NCBI GenBank assembly: GCA_032871835.1
Contig: CM065297.1
Location: forward strand, 87,255,052-87,319,051
Source: Dipteronia dyeriana
Lineage: Eukaryota; Streptophyta; Magnoliopsida; Sapindales; Sapindaceae
DNA: 64,000 nt
Direction of reading: 5' to 3'
In this document: piece by piece, positions 35,240 to 46,299 of the stretch
How the letters are laid out: each line of letters opens with the position of its first letter
Numbering within the stretch: the first letter of the stretch is position 1
The notes under the pieces: model-generated
Seen by the model: only the letters and a program-made list of their open reading frames with translations
Told to the model about the DNA's origin: nothing
Databases searched by the model: none
Translations under genes and position numbers: made by a program

Positions 35240-36184
35240 CTAATTTAGACAATGCATCAGCCTTTTCATTTTCTTCCTTGGGGATCTGAGCGATCTTGTA
35301 TTCTTTAAATTTTGGAGCAGCTGTTTCGCGATGTCACGGTAGGCTATCATTCCTTCATCTTTGGCCTGATACTCGTCCATAACCTGGTTGACAACTACCT
35401 GTGAATCGTTGAATATCTCAACTTCATCTGCCCCGAGAGCTATGCAGACTCTGATTCCAGCTAAAAATGCCTCGTACTCGGCTTGATTATTGGTTGCTTT
35501 AAAATCAAATCTCATGGCACATTCAACATCATCTCCTTCTGGGGTGTGAACTACGATCCCTGTCCCGCTGCCATAAGTATTTGAAGAGCCATTAACATAT
35601 AGTTTCCATGGGAAACTCTTATCCAAGAGTCTTTTTGCTTCCAGGTTTGGTTCTGTGAACTCGACTATGAAGTCTGCCACATCTTGTCCTTTGAGGGAGG
35701 TTCTGGGGACATAATGAATATCGAATTCACTTAGCTCGATTGCCCATTTGGTAAGTCTTCCTGATATTTCTGGTTTTTGTAAAATTTGTCTTAATGGGCA
35801 ATTGGTGAGAACCTGGATTGTATGTGCCTGAATATATGGTCTCAGCTTTTTTGCTGCTGAAACCAATGCTAAGGCCATCTTCTTTGCCTGTGAGTACCTG
35901 GTCTCAGCTGGTACGAGTGCATTACTGGTATAATACACTTGTTTTTGCACTCTATCTTCTGTTCTGACTAAGACTGAACTTGCTGCAAGCTCGGTTATTG
36001 ACAGATATAGCTGAAGTATTTCCCTCTTTTGCGGTTTTGAGAGAACGGGAGCCTGTCCTAAGTACTCTTTTATTTTTATGAATGCCTGCTCGCACTCTTT
36101 ATTCCACTCGAGTCCTTTCCCTTTTTTGATTATATTGAAAAAGGGTGCACACCTGTCTGTAGCCCTTGAGATGAATCTTCCCAA
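35240..36184 (-). pseudogene. RNase H and archaeal-type second RNase H
   Basis: The first half has the RT connection and the standard Ty3 RNase H (ELAASSVLVRTE, ALVPAETRYSQAKKMALA). After a linker there is a second RNase H of archaeal type (KLYVNGSSNTYGSGTGIVV, then NNQAEYEAFLAGIR and FNDSQVVVNQV). The second domain typifies Tat elements. Its first catalytic Asp, normally in a DGSSN-type motif, is Asn here (codon at 35591-35593), a one-base change. The other acidic positions (Glu in AEYEA, Asp in NDSQ) are kept. Confidence 0.85.
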
Positions 36185-36244
36185 GGAGGCTAAACACCAT
36201 GTTAAGTGCTATACCTCTTTCAATGTTTTAGGTGAGGTCATTTC

Positions 36245-36887
36245 TTACAAAGCCTGGAGCTTCTTGGGATTAACTTCGATTCCTCTTTGATGGACTTGAA
36301 AACCCAAGAATCTCCCCGAATGGACTCCGTATAAACATTTGTTCGGGTTTAATTTCATCTGGTATCTTCTAAGAACATCAAATGTCCCTCGGAGGTCCCG
36401 GGCATGCTCATCTGCCGAGACGCTTTTAGTCAACATGTCATCAATGTACACTTCCATGTTCCTTCCTATTTGCCGAATGAAGATTTTATTGACCAACCTT
36501 TGATACGTAGCACCTGCATTTTTTAAACCGAAGGGCATTACTGTATAGCAATATAAACCTTGATCCATTGTGAAAGCTGTTTTTTCTTCATCAACTTTGT
36601 TCATCCGGATCTTATTGTATCCCGAGTAATCATCCATGAAGCTGAGCAATTTGTGACCTGCTGTGGCATCCACTAGCTGGTCTATCCTTGGAAGTGGGAA
36701 GTTATCCTTGGAAGTGGGAAGTTATCCTTGGAAGTGGGAAGCTATCCTTTGGACATGCCTTATTTAGATCCGTGAAATCTACGCACATCATCCATTGTCC
36801 ATTTTTCTTTTGGACGAGGACTACGTTGGCGACCCACTGAGGGTAGCTGACTTCTCTGATTGATCCAGTTGTCAGTAGCTTTTCCAC
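36245..36887 (-). pseudogene. Reverse transcriptase of the Tat-like element
   Basis: The N-terminal part (36887-36702) has VVLVQKKNGQWMMCVDFTDLNKACPKD. The rest (36673-36245) has FMDDYSGYNKI, FTMDQGLYCYTVMPFGL and the catalytic YIDDM at 36434-36448. Between them a 20-bp unit occurs three times (36681-36740). The 40 extra bases shift the frame right after the PKDSFPLPRI motif and disrupt the enzyme. Confidence 0.9.
36681..36740. repeat. Triplicated 20-bp unit inside RT
   Basis: GTTATCCTTGGAAGTGGGAA is present at 36701-36720 and 36721-36740, preceded by a copy at 36681-36700 with two differences at its start. Normal Tat RT would hold a single copy here, so two extra units were added. Confidence 0.9.
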
Positions 36888-36912
36888 CTCTTGTTTGATT
36901 GCTTGACTTCTT

Positions 36913-38150
36913 TCAGGATTGAACGATCTTCTCTTTTGTATTACCGGTTTTGCATTCGGGGCTAACTGCGAGGTGGTGGGATAACACTCGGGTATCTATT
37001 CTGATCATATTTTCGTGACTCCAAGCGAATACATCTTTGTACTCTCTAAGCAGATTGGTTAAGTCTTGCTTGACTTTTCCATCCAAGTTGACCCCGATTT
37101 TGATTTTCTTATCCGGTTCGTCTTCTTCAAGTACTACTTCAACTAATTCTGTTTTGTATTCATTCGAACCCTCCATTGGATCCAGTTCGAATGACAAGGA
37201 TTCTTTACACTGATTTGGTTGTATTATGGTGCACACCTGTTCAGCATCATGTTTGTCTCTGTATATTGACAGGTTTGCTCTTCGGGCCATCTCTTGGGAT
37301 CCCTTGACTATCCCAACCCCTTGTTCTGTTGGGAACTTGATCATTAATGCATACGTGGCCGTCACGGCCCTTGTTTTATTCAGGAATGGTCGGCCCAATA
37401 ATGCATTATACGGTCAATTATCCAAGTCAACTACCACGAAGTCGAGCAGGACAGTCTCTGGCATGGTGCCGTTCCAATATTTAAGGGTAATTTTACCGTC
37501 CCGAGTGCCCTGTCCTCTATCCCTCCAAACCCTTTTAATGAAGTATGGAAAGACTGTAAATCTTTTCGGTCTAGTCTTAGCTGGTCGTACACGGCCACGC
37601 TTAGGATGTCTACTGAACTCCCATTATCTATTAAAATTCTTCGGACTTCCCTATGGCCAATCCGGGCACTTATAACCAAAGCGTCATTAGGTCGAACATC
37701 GACGCCATGGGAATCTGCCTCTGTAAAGAATATTGGGTCCCATCCTTCCTTTACCCTTTTCGGGTCTGGCTCAACCGAGTTTACGTCGAAGTTATTCCTT
37801 GCTTCTATTGCTTCTCTGATTTCTTGAGTTCGTTCTCGGTTGCTTCTCCCAGTAGAGGGTCCTCCGAAAATTGTATGTATTACTTGATTGGCTTCGGGGC
37901 TAGTTCTCTGATTTTGACCAGGGTTGTGATCAACCTTGACTTCTCTCTTAGTTTCTGATCTCTCATCTTTTTTCAAGAATACATCCCGCAGGTTCCATTC
38001 CCGAATAAGAGTCTCTATGTAATCTCTGAGCTGAAAACACTTTGAAGTCTCATGCCCGGTTTCCTTGTGAAACCTGCAATACTTGATTGTATCTCTCCGG
38101 GTGAACTGTGATTGTCGCCGCGGCTCTTGCACCATATTCTTCTCTTTCAA
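36913..38150 (-). pseudogene. Zinc knuckle, protease and linker to RT
   Basis: The ORF 38150-37431 opens with an RNA-binding knuckle of the C-x2-H-x4-H-x4-C type (CRFHKETGHETSKC). It continues to an aspartic protease (ILIDNGSSVDILS) and a flap-like GFGG. A frameshift near 37440 moves to ORF 37398-36913, which starts in MGRPFLNKTRAV and includes the linker with YKDVFAWSHENM that precedes RT. The protease would cut Gag and Pol. Confidence 0.85.
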
Positions 38151-38329
38151 GATGGCTAAAATTTATTCTTGTTTCTTTCGAAGAGGGGTGTAATTGGCAT
38201 ATCTGCCTCGGTATTTCTCTGTGGACCGCTCGGCGTTGAACCCATTACCCCATCCTTATTTTTCTCCTTCTCGTTCCCTTTTAGCTTTCCTTTTTGATTC
38301 TGCCTCTTGGATTCAACATCCTTCTATTC

Positions 38330-39579
38330 AGGCTTTCCCTCGTGCATATAGCTTCCTCCTGTAGCTAATTCTTCTTCTTCGGCCAATGCGTATCCTCCTG
38401 CCATATCCATCATATCAGTATACCTAGTCAGCTGTGCTCTTCTCAAACCAAGGATAGCCGTCCATTCTGTAAGTTATTGATGAATCCAACGATTACGGCT
38501 TCATCGTTTGCACTGTCAATCTCTGATACCCCTTGGCCGAATCTCCCTAGATATTTCTTCAGTGACTCATCTTTCCCTTGTTTTATTTGAGCAATGTGAG
38601 CCACTGACTTTTTCCTGTGAACGTTACTCAGGAATTTCCTTGAGAAGCTCCTGCTTAGTTCACTAAAACTATTGATGCTTGCTGAAGGTAACCTCCCGAA
38701 CCACCTCGACCCCATGTCTCCAAGAGTTTGTGGGAAATTGAGACATAATAAGGGATCGTTGTGGGCATACTGGGCCATGACGCTTGTATAGAGTCTGACG
38801 TGCTCTATCGAGTCCGTGTCTTTCTTAAACTGCTCCACGTGCGGCATTCTGAACCTTTCTGGGAAAGGGGTCCTTAAGATTTCCTTGGTAAATAGGTTGT
38901 CTGAGTCGTCGTTAGATAAATCGTTATAGCCATAACGTCTGACCAACGTATATATCTGACGCCTATTGTTCTCGACTTCTTAAGTTAGGCTCTGGATCAT
39001 GACATCTCTGTCCCCCACCGGGCTTCCTCGACGGTTGAACTGTTGGGTAATTGTCATTCTTTCTGACTTTTCACTTTGATACCGAGATTCTAGCATGACT
39101 CCGTAATGACGTTTGCGATGAGGTCTATCGCTATCTTCTGATGACGACCGATCCCTGTGCCGGTCGTTTTTACGGTGTCTAGTGCGTACTGTTTGATTGT
39201 GGTCCAGCCTCTGGTGATGTCCCTCTTCAAATGTTTCCTGTCCAGCCGGGTTGATTGGGGAAGAGTTCCTTCTGGTTTCTGGCATAGTTATTCCTGGCCC
39301 AACCACCACCGAACGGAGCCTTACGGGTGGAGAATTGGAAGTATGTGCTCCTACAGCCAGTAAATCAATCCCTTCCCTTGCTGCGTCTGTAACCAATTGC
39401 TGTAGGGCCTCTTGGAAACGCATCGGAAGATCTCTGTTGGTTGGAGGAACTTGATGGATCCCTGCCGGGTGTGTAGGCTGGTTTTCTGTGTTTGTTGTAG
39501 GATCTTGTGACGTGTTGCCAACATGGAAATCGCCTGGTTATTTTTGGCCATTCCCTGAACTGCTTCTACTTCCTGCCAT
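38330..39579 (-). pseudogene. Gag of the Tat-like element
   Basis: The likely start is the ATG at 39579 (MAGSRSSSGNGQK). One frame then runs to 38443 with only two stops, both TAA (about 39540 and 38981), each one C-to-T change from CAA. It includes an Arg/His/Ser-rich N-terminal part and a capsid domain: PFPERFRMPHVEQFKKDTDS, then WFGRLPSASINSFSELSRSF and KQGKDESLKKYLGRF. A frameshift near 38445 leads into a short tail (about 38442-38330). Confidence 0.82.
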
Positions 39580-39606
39580 TGCTTTTAACAAGTTCGGAGG
39601 TTCAAA

Positions 39607-39627
39607 CGCCCCTCCTTCTAACGCCAA
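39607..39627 (-). other. Primer binding site candidate of Tat-like element
   Basis: On the minus strand TTGGCGTTAGAAGGAGGGGCG starts one base from the LTR end. Its place and the leading TGG fit a tRNA primer site; I could not match it to a particular tRNA. Confidence 0.55.
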
Positions 39628-39628
39628 T

Positions 39629-40503
39629 TATTGACGTCGATTTCTGGATAATGTCAGAAAAAGCCAACAAGGATTGGATTTCGGTTTTTGATTCAAAGAG
39701 AAAGAGATTCAGAGAGAGTAATGAAGACAAGTTTTACGTGGTAAAACTCCGATGATCGGAGAAACGTCCACGGGTGGTTGATGGATCAACCAAGCCAAAA
39801 TCCACTATGAAAATATGATGTTTACAAGCTCTCGATCTCTCTTTTTTCTCTCTGTATTTGCTATGATTGTTGTATGCTATTTTGCCTATCTCTTTTGGAA
39901 CCAGATTATGGGTCTTTTATATGCTTATAGAACCCTAATCTGCTTTGTACAAGTAATACGAGATCTTTGTATTTAATTGTGATTCGGTTACTTGTTTGAG
40001 GTTGATTTGTCTTCTTTCCTGTTTCAGAGTCTCTTATGGAAATCGAGTGGGATTCTAGTAGTGCAGTTCAATTTGGACTTGTTTCCTTATAAGAATGTAG
40101 TCTTCGTAAAGAAATCAGGTTATTTCCTGATTGGGGACTCTTCTAACTTAATGTTCCATTTTATTTGGGATTCCTTTCTGATGGATATCTTCGCGTATTT
40201 AATGACTTAATCCGTGTGAAATAAGTACCAAGTTCTTACTCGAGTCGTATTTATTCCCGAGTAAGAGCAATACCTGATAGTCCCGAGTAGAGCCGTTTGA
40301 GCCCGAGTGGAAGCGTTGTTTAACCAGTCCCGAGTGTTGTTAACTGATCCCGAGTATGTTTCATTCAATATATGCTTACTTGAGCTTTCTTCTCTTTAAT
40401 GATGTCTCGTAGGATATTTCCTGAGTGCCCATTTGGGCATCCACCTGGCTATTTTCTCTTTCCTGTCAATGACGTGTATGCTTGGTAAAATTCACATACG
40501 ACA
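39629..40503 (-). repeat. 5' LTR of the Tat-like element
   Basis: It matches 28613-29486 with few differences. The inner terminus reads TATTGACG instead of TGTTGACG, a single G-to-A change. The right flank repeats AAACT. Confidence 0.92.
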
Positions 40504-40508
40504 AAACT
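40504..40508. other. Target-site duplication (right) of Tat-like element
   Basis: AAACT is the exact partner of 28608-28612. Confidence 0.9.
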
Positions 40509-41699
40509 GATTTTAACTTTCAATAGCAATATAATTTTTTCATAATTTTTAAGTTTTTTTCTTAAAAAAAAAACTTAATTTCTAAATGACGGGTGGAAAA
40601 AAATTACTTTAAGAATACTTCCCAAGTTATTTTTGGAGCTTAAAGTGCTTCCAAAGTAGTCATAGGGTGTTTGATAAAAATTTTAGAAAATAATTTTGGT
40701 CTCTTTTCACTTCCCAGACACATAAATTAAGAAGTACGTATGCTTCCTATTTTATACCTTGACTTTCTTAAAATTTACCTCTTTTTTGTCGAGAACAAAT
40801 CAAACATTACAATTCTATTAAGAGAAAAGAAATCAAAGTAAGAAAATTAAAAATTTGTTCTAGAATCTAAAGACAAAACTCAAAAAAAGCTGAATTTAGT
40901 TAAAAAAAAAAACAAATCACTCACTCCTTAGGGATAATAAGTGTACGCCAGAGCCATCTTCGATTGAAAACTACCTCCTTGAGCTTGGCTTCGTTTCACT
41001 TTCGCATTATCCCTGCTCCGTACAAGAACGCAGTACCAACTGTGCGTGAGGATCTTCGTCGTTCACTGCCGAATTGATATCAGCAGCCGCTCCCGCCATC
41101 ATCCTTACGTCACCTTTACTCGCAACCGACATCAGCTCATAAACGACGGCGTAGTAAGTCGTCGGACAAGGGCCTACATGAACCGGGATTCGAAATCTGT
41201 CTGCGCTCGTCAAACACTGCCGGTTCATGCTCCGGGGAAGTCAGAATAGTGTCATTGAAGTTATCTTTGAGTCGATGCAGTGTTGTTTTGAAGTCAAACC
41301 TCGTAAACAAGAACAAGAAGAGAAAAGAAACTTGTTTAGATCTGGAAAAATAAAAATAAAAATAAAAATAAAAATAAAAATAAAGCAAATCATTATTTTC
41401 AAAACATCTCAATATTTATTTGTGTATTTTCTAGTAATTTTGTATAGTCACAACACTTTTGAATTACAATTTACTAAACACATTGAAATTAATTTTGGTT
41501 CTCACAACACTTTTAAAAATCAGTTTGCCAAACACTCACTTGATGTTTCTCATAGCAAATCCAAAAATAATTCTCCTACAACTGAATCAAAAATATTTTT
41601 TTCCACAGTACATCTATACCAAACTAGGCCTTAATTGTATAAAGTCGCAGAAGTGACGAAAAAAAACCTATTAAATATTAATATGTTTTGTCCTTAAAT
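40509..41699. other. Intergenic DNA with GC-rich island and MITE-like end
   Basis: A GC-rich stretch at about 40980-41250 contrasts with its AT-rich surroundings. Its minus strand holds a 73-aa frame (41228-41007) of coding-like composition that I do not recognise. A hexamer repeat (AAAAAT) lies at about 41345-41380. At 41600-41635 a TACCAAACTAGGCC sequence resembles one end of a plant MITE. No complete gene is seen. Confidence 0.45.
41691..41699. other. Target-site duplication (left) of Mutator-like element
   Basis: TCCTTAAAT compares with TTCTTAAAG at 46198-46206 (7 of 9), the 9-bp length typical of Mutator-like insertions. Confidence 0.5.
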
Positions 41700-41870
41700 G
41701 GGAAAGTATCATTTTCCCCTGACTTTTGCCCTACTGTTAAGACGATGACAGGTTTTGCGCCATATTGAGCGTTTTTCCCCAAAAACAAAGAAATGTAAAA
41801 AATGCACTTTCTTGCACACTTTCCATTCATTTGGAGCATTGACCGTTAAATGGAAAGAGTATTAACGTAA
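41700..41870 (+). repeat. Left terminal inverted repeat
   Basis: Pairs with 46030-46197; the outer 70 bp are best conserved. Confidence 0.65.
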
Positions 41871-42074
41871 TTGACATTGTGGGGGCAGAACACCCGAACC
41901 CAAGCAACCTCACACGCCGCCGCCGCCACCAAAATAAAACCTAGAAAATCAAATTCATTCAAACTCATTCTAACTCAGAAAACCAAAACCATTCAATAAC
42001 GAAATCAAATTCGTTCAACAACAAAATATATTAAAAACCTTTTTTGATAAAGGACCAAAGAAGATTTTTCTATC

Positions 42075-42260
42075 TACTTGGTACCTGGTAAGATCTAGAT
42101 CGGGGATCGGTTCCCAGATATCAGGGATACTCGATACCATGTTTGGTACCACATCGCACATATTACTAGATATCAAGTAGAACTGGTACCACGGTACCTC
42201 CTGCCTAGTACCTAGGTATCACGACATCTACCCGGTACCCAAGTACCGTGATATCAGTCC
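42075..42260. repeat. GGTACC-rich segment
   Basis: GGTACC palindromes occur at about 42080, 42145, 42188, 42196 and 42234, with further TAGTACC, AAGTACC and GATATC words between them. Two more GGTACC sites are at about 42370 and 42957. The segment lies inside the Mutator-like element and has no coding potential that I recognise. Confidence 0.55.
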
Positions 42261-42799
42261 AAGATCCAACCGAAATATGTGTCCTACCTTCTAAGTGAGA
42301 ATAATGTTACCATGAATATACCAACATGCTAGAACAAACGTCACATCAGCAGGAGTAGACTAGTACATCAAGGTACCATGCCACGAAGGTACATAGTCAA
42401 CAATCTCCTCAAACAAACGTAGAAGAAAAGGGTTGACCTCTTTACCATTTAAAATGCCATAAATGAGACCAAATAGGTCAACTGATTCGTAATTCAACTA
42501 CAAACGAAAACATGACGTAATTGAAGGGAGCAATTCCCGCATTAATTGATAGCCCTCATCCAATCAATCTCATAAAACGGCAAATCAATTGGCCAAAATA
42601 ATGGGGGTTTGATTGGGAGGATGAGAGGAGTTAAATACAACGCCCGAACTTAAAGAATGACATCTAATTTTTGAGACCGAATAACTAGGGATTAAAACAG
42701 AACATTTACCATTTTTCGACAGAGAGAAAGTTTTCGCCATCACCAGAGAGTATTATCCACTTATTGACTTATACCAGTTTGCCATCACCAATTGTGTCA

Positions 42800-42826
42800 T
42801 AGAAAGAGAGAGAGAGAGAGAGAGAT
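42800..42826. repeat. GA microsatellite
   Basis: A GAGAGAGA run about 25 bp long follows a smaller GAGAG cluster at about 42720. Confidence 0.8.
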
Positions 42827-43121
42827 AGAGGAAAATCACCATTATTGTACCAAAGCTTTGCATTCAATAAAACAGTCTCACTCCATACTTACCTTGTAAC
42901 ATACTCCTCTCTCTGTCTCTTATTATATTCACCCTGTATTTAGTCATCAAGGTACGAGGTACCTACCCCCTGCAACCTACTTGGTATAGAGTTGAGGGTG
43001 TTAACTAAAATTCCTCACCTAGAGCGAATTTTTGGTTAACAAAATCAAACATAGAAAATTAACACAATCAAACCCATACAATTAAACCCATTCACAACTA
43101 AATCCAACACAATACAAATAT

Positions 43122-45323
43122 TGTAAGGACCTTGATTTTATGATTGACTTATTTCATGACAAACCACACCACATTGGGGATGGTTGTATAATGGGTAGCT
43201 TAGGTCCTCATTGGCAAGCTTCCAAGCATCTCCATGACTTCAAGAGCAAAATATATATTCACTTGACTTTGCCTCTTGAAGAGTTTAGGTGCACACACAC
43301 ACCTTATGCATGCTTTGTTGATCTTGCATTTGTGTTAATATTGTTTATATGTGTGCATCTCTTCACAATCACACTTGCACTTCATTTATAGATTTAAGTG
43401 TGGTATTGTGTTATGTTCACGCTTGCACGATGGTGTACTTATTTTAACGCGTTGAGTGACCATATGAGAAGGTCTCATTCTTCTCTTCGTTTGGTTATAT
43501 GGAGTAAGATGTCTAGCTTTAAAATAGTGTATTTCAATGATTTAAATATTTTTCAAAACTGACCTTTGTATGATTTTGTGACCATATCTTTTTATAAAAT
43601 GATTCAAAATGAGTTTTAAAAATTTCTGTACAAACTAGACACCCATACCTTTCTAATGGTATATTATTCGTAATATTTCATGACCGTTTGGATTGGTTTT
43701 GAAATCTCCAAAGTGACCACAAAAATAGGGCATCTATGTTGTTGTCCGTTTCTGACCTTTGGTCACTTAAATAACCATAACTTTTTATAAAGGTATCTAA
43801 ATAATTTTTTGTTAATTGGAGTAAAAAGTATACTTCCATACCTTTTTAACGGTATATTATACGAAATGTTTGGATATCGTTTGGTCATGTTTTGGGTCAC
43901 TCGAATCTCAGACTGTTGCACTATTGCGGCTGCTCCAGTCCACAAGCGCCCTCACCAGCGCTCCTTGGACAATAGGTGTGCGCTGGTGTGGCTCTTGTCG
44001 AGCAGCGCACTGAATAAATTTTGGGCATTTTTTAAAACGATGTAGTTTTGTTATAAGGCTCATATTTTTATGCCATCTTCTTCCTCACTCGTTTTTCAGA
44101 GCTTCCAAACCATTTTTTAGTGTGAGAAAGTATTTTCTTTCAGAGAGAAGCTCTAAGAGTGGTTCCTTAACTCTCCAAACCCAAAACCCATGCATCCATT
44201 GCATTAATCACATATGAGTCTTCATCAATCTTGACTTGGTAAGTAAGAACAAACATCTCATCTTCATTTATTGTTCTTATTGTTCAATAATTCATTTTTA
44301 TGCATATGATTTGTTAAAATCTTGTGTTGAATGCATTTATTGATGAGTTATAACGTGATTGAGTTTGTTTGTTGGTAGCTAGCATTTATGACATATTTGC
44401 CCTCTAGCTAATTAGGTCATATTAATTGCATTTTGATGATTGCATTAATGACCATGCCATGCTTAATAACAACATATGTTGAAGTGACTTTGTTTGATAA
44501 CTAGATTGTAATATTGCATATTCATATCTAGTTAAGTTTTTATGTATTGCATTTAGACATTATTGCTTATACCCCATTAATTGCATTTATTGATTGTAAA
44601 ATTGCCTTCGATTGTTTGTTGGACTTTTATTGACAATTAAGTTCTTAGATTTTATCTACACATCTAATTAAGTCCTTTGTATAGGCATGTAGGCATTGTT
44701 TGATAACTAGGATGTTTAATTTCATTATCTACATCTAGTTAAGCATTTTGTGTTTGGTCTTACACATAATTGCATTTGAGCATATTGTCATATATACACT
44801 TAGACCATATACTCTTCATTGAGTCAAAGTCTTGTGGCTTCGGTGTAAAATTGCACAAGCAAGAGAAGCCTTGCAACCAAGGGTGGGTTGGCAAGCAATT
44901 GGTCGGGTATCCACTGTAAAATCTCCAAGGGGTAGAGTATGAGGTGCTCACGCCAAGAGTAGTGGATCAGGGGATATCACTAAGGACTGAACCAAGAGTG
45001 GTGACTGGTAGTGGCCATAGCCTGAGGTTGTCGAGAGTGAGAGTCCGAGTATCACTTGAAAGTGTAACATTTTACTCATATAGTAGATTTCTGCGATCGA
45101 GTGTGACGCACTTAACAGCTCGTGGTTTTTCCCATTTGGAGGGTTTCCACGTATACATCTTGTGTTGTTTATATTTCCGCACTTTATACTTGATGTTGTA
45201 TGTTTGTTTTATTGAGTGAATTTTGAATATTGACTAATCAAGAAAAATCGGTAATTGACTTGATTAAAACCTATTGACCTCCCTCTAGGTTATTAGACAC
45301 ACGCGTTTATTAGGGAACTTTCA
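43122..45323 (+). mobile_element. Solo LTR (2,202 bp), same family as 19865-21437
   Basis: It begins TGTAAGGACC and ends AACTTTCA, flanked by AATAT and AACAT (4 of 5 match). Its start, its GCGCTGGTGTGG...GTCGAGCAGCGCAC block and its U5 (TTTTCCCATTTGGAGGGTTTCCACGTAT, then CCTCCCTCTAGG) match the copy at 19865-21437 in opposite orientation. No coding frame, primer site or second LTR is present. Confidence 0.72.
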
Positions 45324-45388
45324 AACATCACAATCATCACCTACCCAACCAGTTTGGACTGATCAATTTTCAGATCCAACAAAATAAG

Positions 45389-45412
45389 TTTTTTTTTTTT
45401 TTTTTTTTTTTG
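45389..45412. repeat. Poly(T) run
   Basis: A run of about 22 T; no retroposon body is recognisable beside it. Confidence 0.7.
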
Positions 45413-45479
45413 TGATTCATCAAGTCTAGACTTATCAAAACTGGGTTGACTCACCAAAAAAGCTAGTTGCGGTAGTCAA

Positions 45480-45580
45480 AAGATGACCAGGAAGCGAGAG
45501 TCGAATGACGGCAGGTAGCGAACGTCGAACGACTGCAGGCAGCAAACGTCGAACGGGGATAAAAAACGAGCATCGAATGG
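45480..45580. repeat. Degenerate 24-bp GC-rich repeats
   Basis: Units such as GCGAACGTCGAACGACTGCAGGCA repeat about four times with changes, in a GC-rich block (45460-45660) of the Mutator-like element. The block may be part of a captured coding segment, but no gene family is recognised. Confidence 0.5.
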
Positions 45581-46029
45581 CCAAGACGATGAGCAAAGTC
45601 CAGACAGTGAGCGTCGAGCGGCGGTGTGAGAGCCATGTTGGGTCGAGCTGCGGCCAAGTTGTTGTTGAGAGATGAGTGGTGTGAATCTGAGATTGTTTTG
45701 AAGAGAGAGAGGTTCGAAAAAGAGAGAGATGTTTTATTTTGTATTTTTTAATTTGATTTTTTTTAATATTAGGTTTCTTATTAAATCAATTTTTAATTGT
45801 TTTTTGATTTTTCAATTATTATTATTATTATTATTAAATTTAAATAAAATAATAAAAAAGAGATATCTCAACTGTCCATCTCAAAGATGGACGGTGGAGA
45901 TCCATCCTTTTTTTAGTTATGTTTTTTATTTTATTTTTTTGTTTTCTATTTTTTAAATTTTTTATTTAATGAATATCTTGAAGGTTAAATGGTAATTATA
46001 TGGAGAAAACTGAAGGATAGAACGGTCAT

Positions 46030-46197
46030 TTGACCATAAGGATTGACGGTCAACTCAAAAATGGATGGAAAAGGTAATAGAAGGGGAATATAAAATATAT
46101 TCTTTCCAGTTGAGGGGGGAGACCGGCCAATATGACGAAAACCTGTCATCGTCTTAATAATAAGGAAAAAGTCAAGGGAAGATAATGATACTTTCCC
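46030..46197 (-). repeat. Right terminal inverted repeat
   Basis: Pairs with 41700-41870. Confidence 0.65.
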
Positions 46198-46288
46198 TTC
46201 TTAAAGATTTGTACAAGGTTGAGCTGCAATACACAGTTGGGCCTTAACGGATCCAACCCAAACAATGAAATCAGGGTCTAGTCATTCA

Positions 46289-46299
46289 TTTGGCGGGAA
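46289..46299 (+). promoter_or_regulatory. E2F-type site in TSK promoter
   Basis: TTTGGCGGGAA fits the E2F consensus and lies 134 bp upstream of the TSK start codon. TSK is a replication-linked gene, so activation at the G1/S boundary by E2F-DP would make sense; this is inferred from sequence only. Confidence 0.65.

Larger units (their letters stand above)
28613..40503 (-). mobile_element. Tat-lineage Ty3/gypsy retrotransposon with antisense extra ORF
   Basis: This 11.9-kb structure has two LTRs of about 875 bp, a perfect 5-bp target duplication, a primer-site candidate and a polypurine tract. Read on the minus strand, gag and pol run from 39579 to 33902. A spliced additional ORF lies on the plus strand between pol and the 3' LTR. 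Pol includes RT, RNase H and a second archaeal-type RNase H, a combination known from the Tat lineage (Ogre, Retand, Grande and relatives), several of which also carry extra ORFs. The LTRs are nearly identical, implying a fairly recent insertion, but coding frames carry stops and frameshifts. Confidence 0.92.
41700..46197. mobile_element. Mutator-like element with long terminal inverted repeats
   Basis: The first and last 70 bp are clear inverted repeats, both starting GGGAAAGTATCATT and both containing TTAAGACGATGACAGGTTTT. Weaker similarity continues to about 170 bp (ATTTGGAGCATTGACCGT opposite TTTTGAGTTGACCGT). The 9-bp flanks match in 7 positions. No transposase is visible. The 2.2-kb solo LTR at 43122-45323 is nested within, leaving about 2.3 kb of its own sequence. 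The right end lies 235 bp upstream of the TSK start codon. Confidence 0.65.

Noticed and set aside
36078..36290. Plus-strand ORFs opposite Tat RT-RNase H
   Set aside because: They are shadows of the minus-strand enzyme frames.
28573..40690. A MITE split by the Tat-like element, from TTTATCAAACAT at 28573 and GTGTTTGATAAAA at 40664
   Set aside because: The two ends face outward relative to the insertion and not inward, so they do not form one interrupted element.
41227..41634. 135-aa plus-strand ORF
   Set aside because: It is built largely on the AAAAAT repeat and MITE-like sequence.
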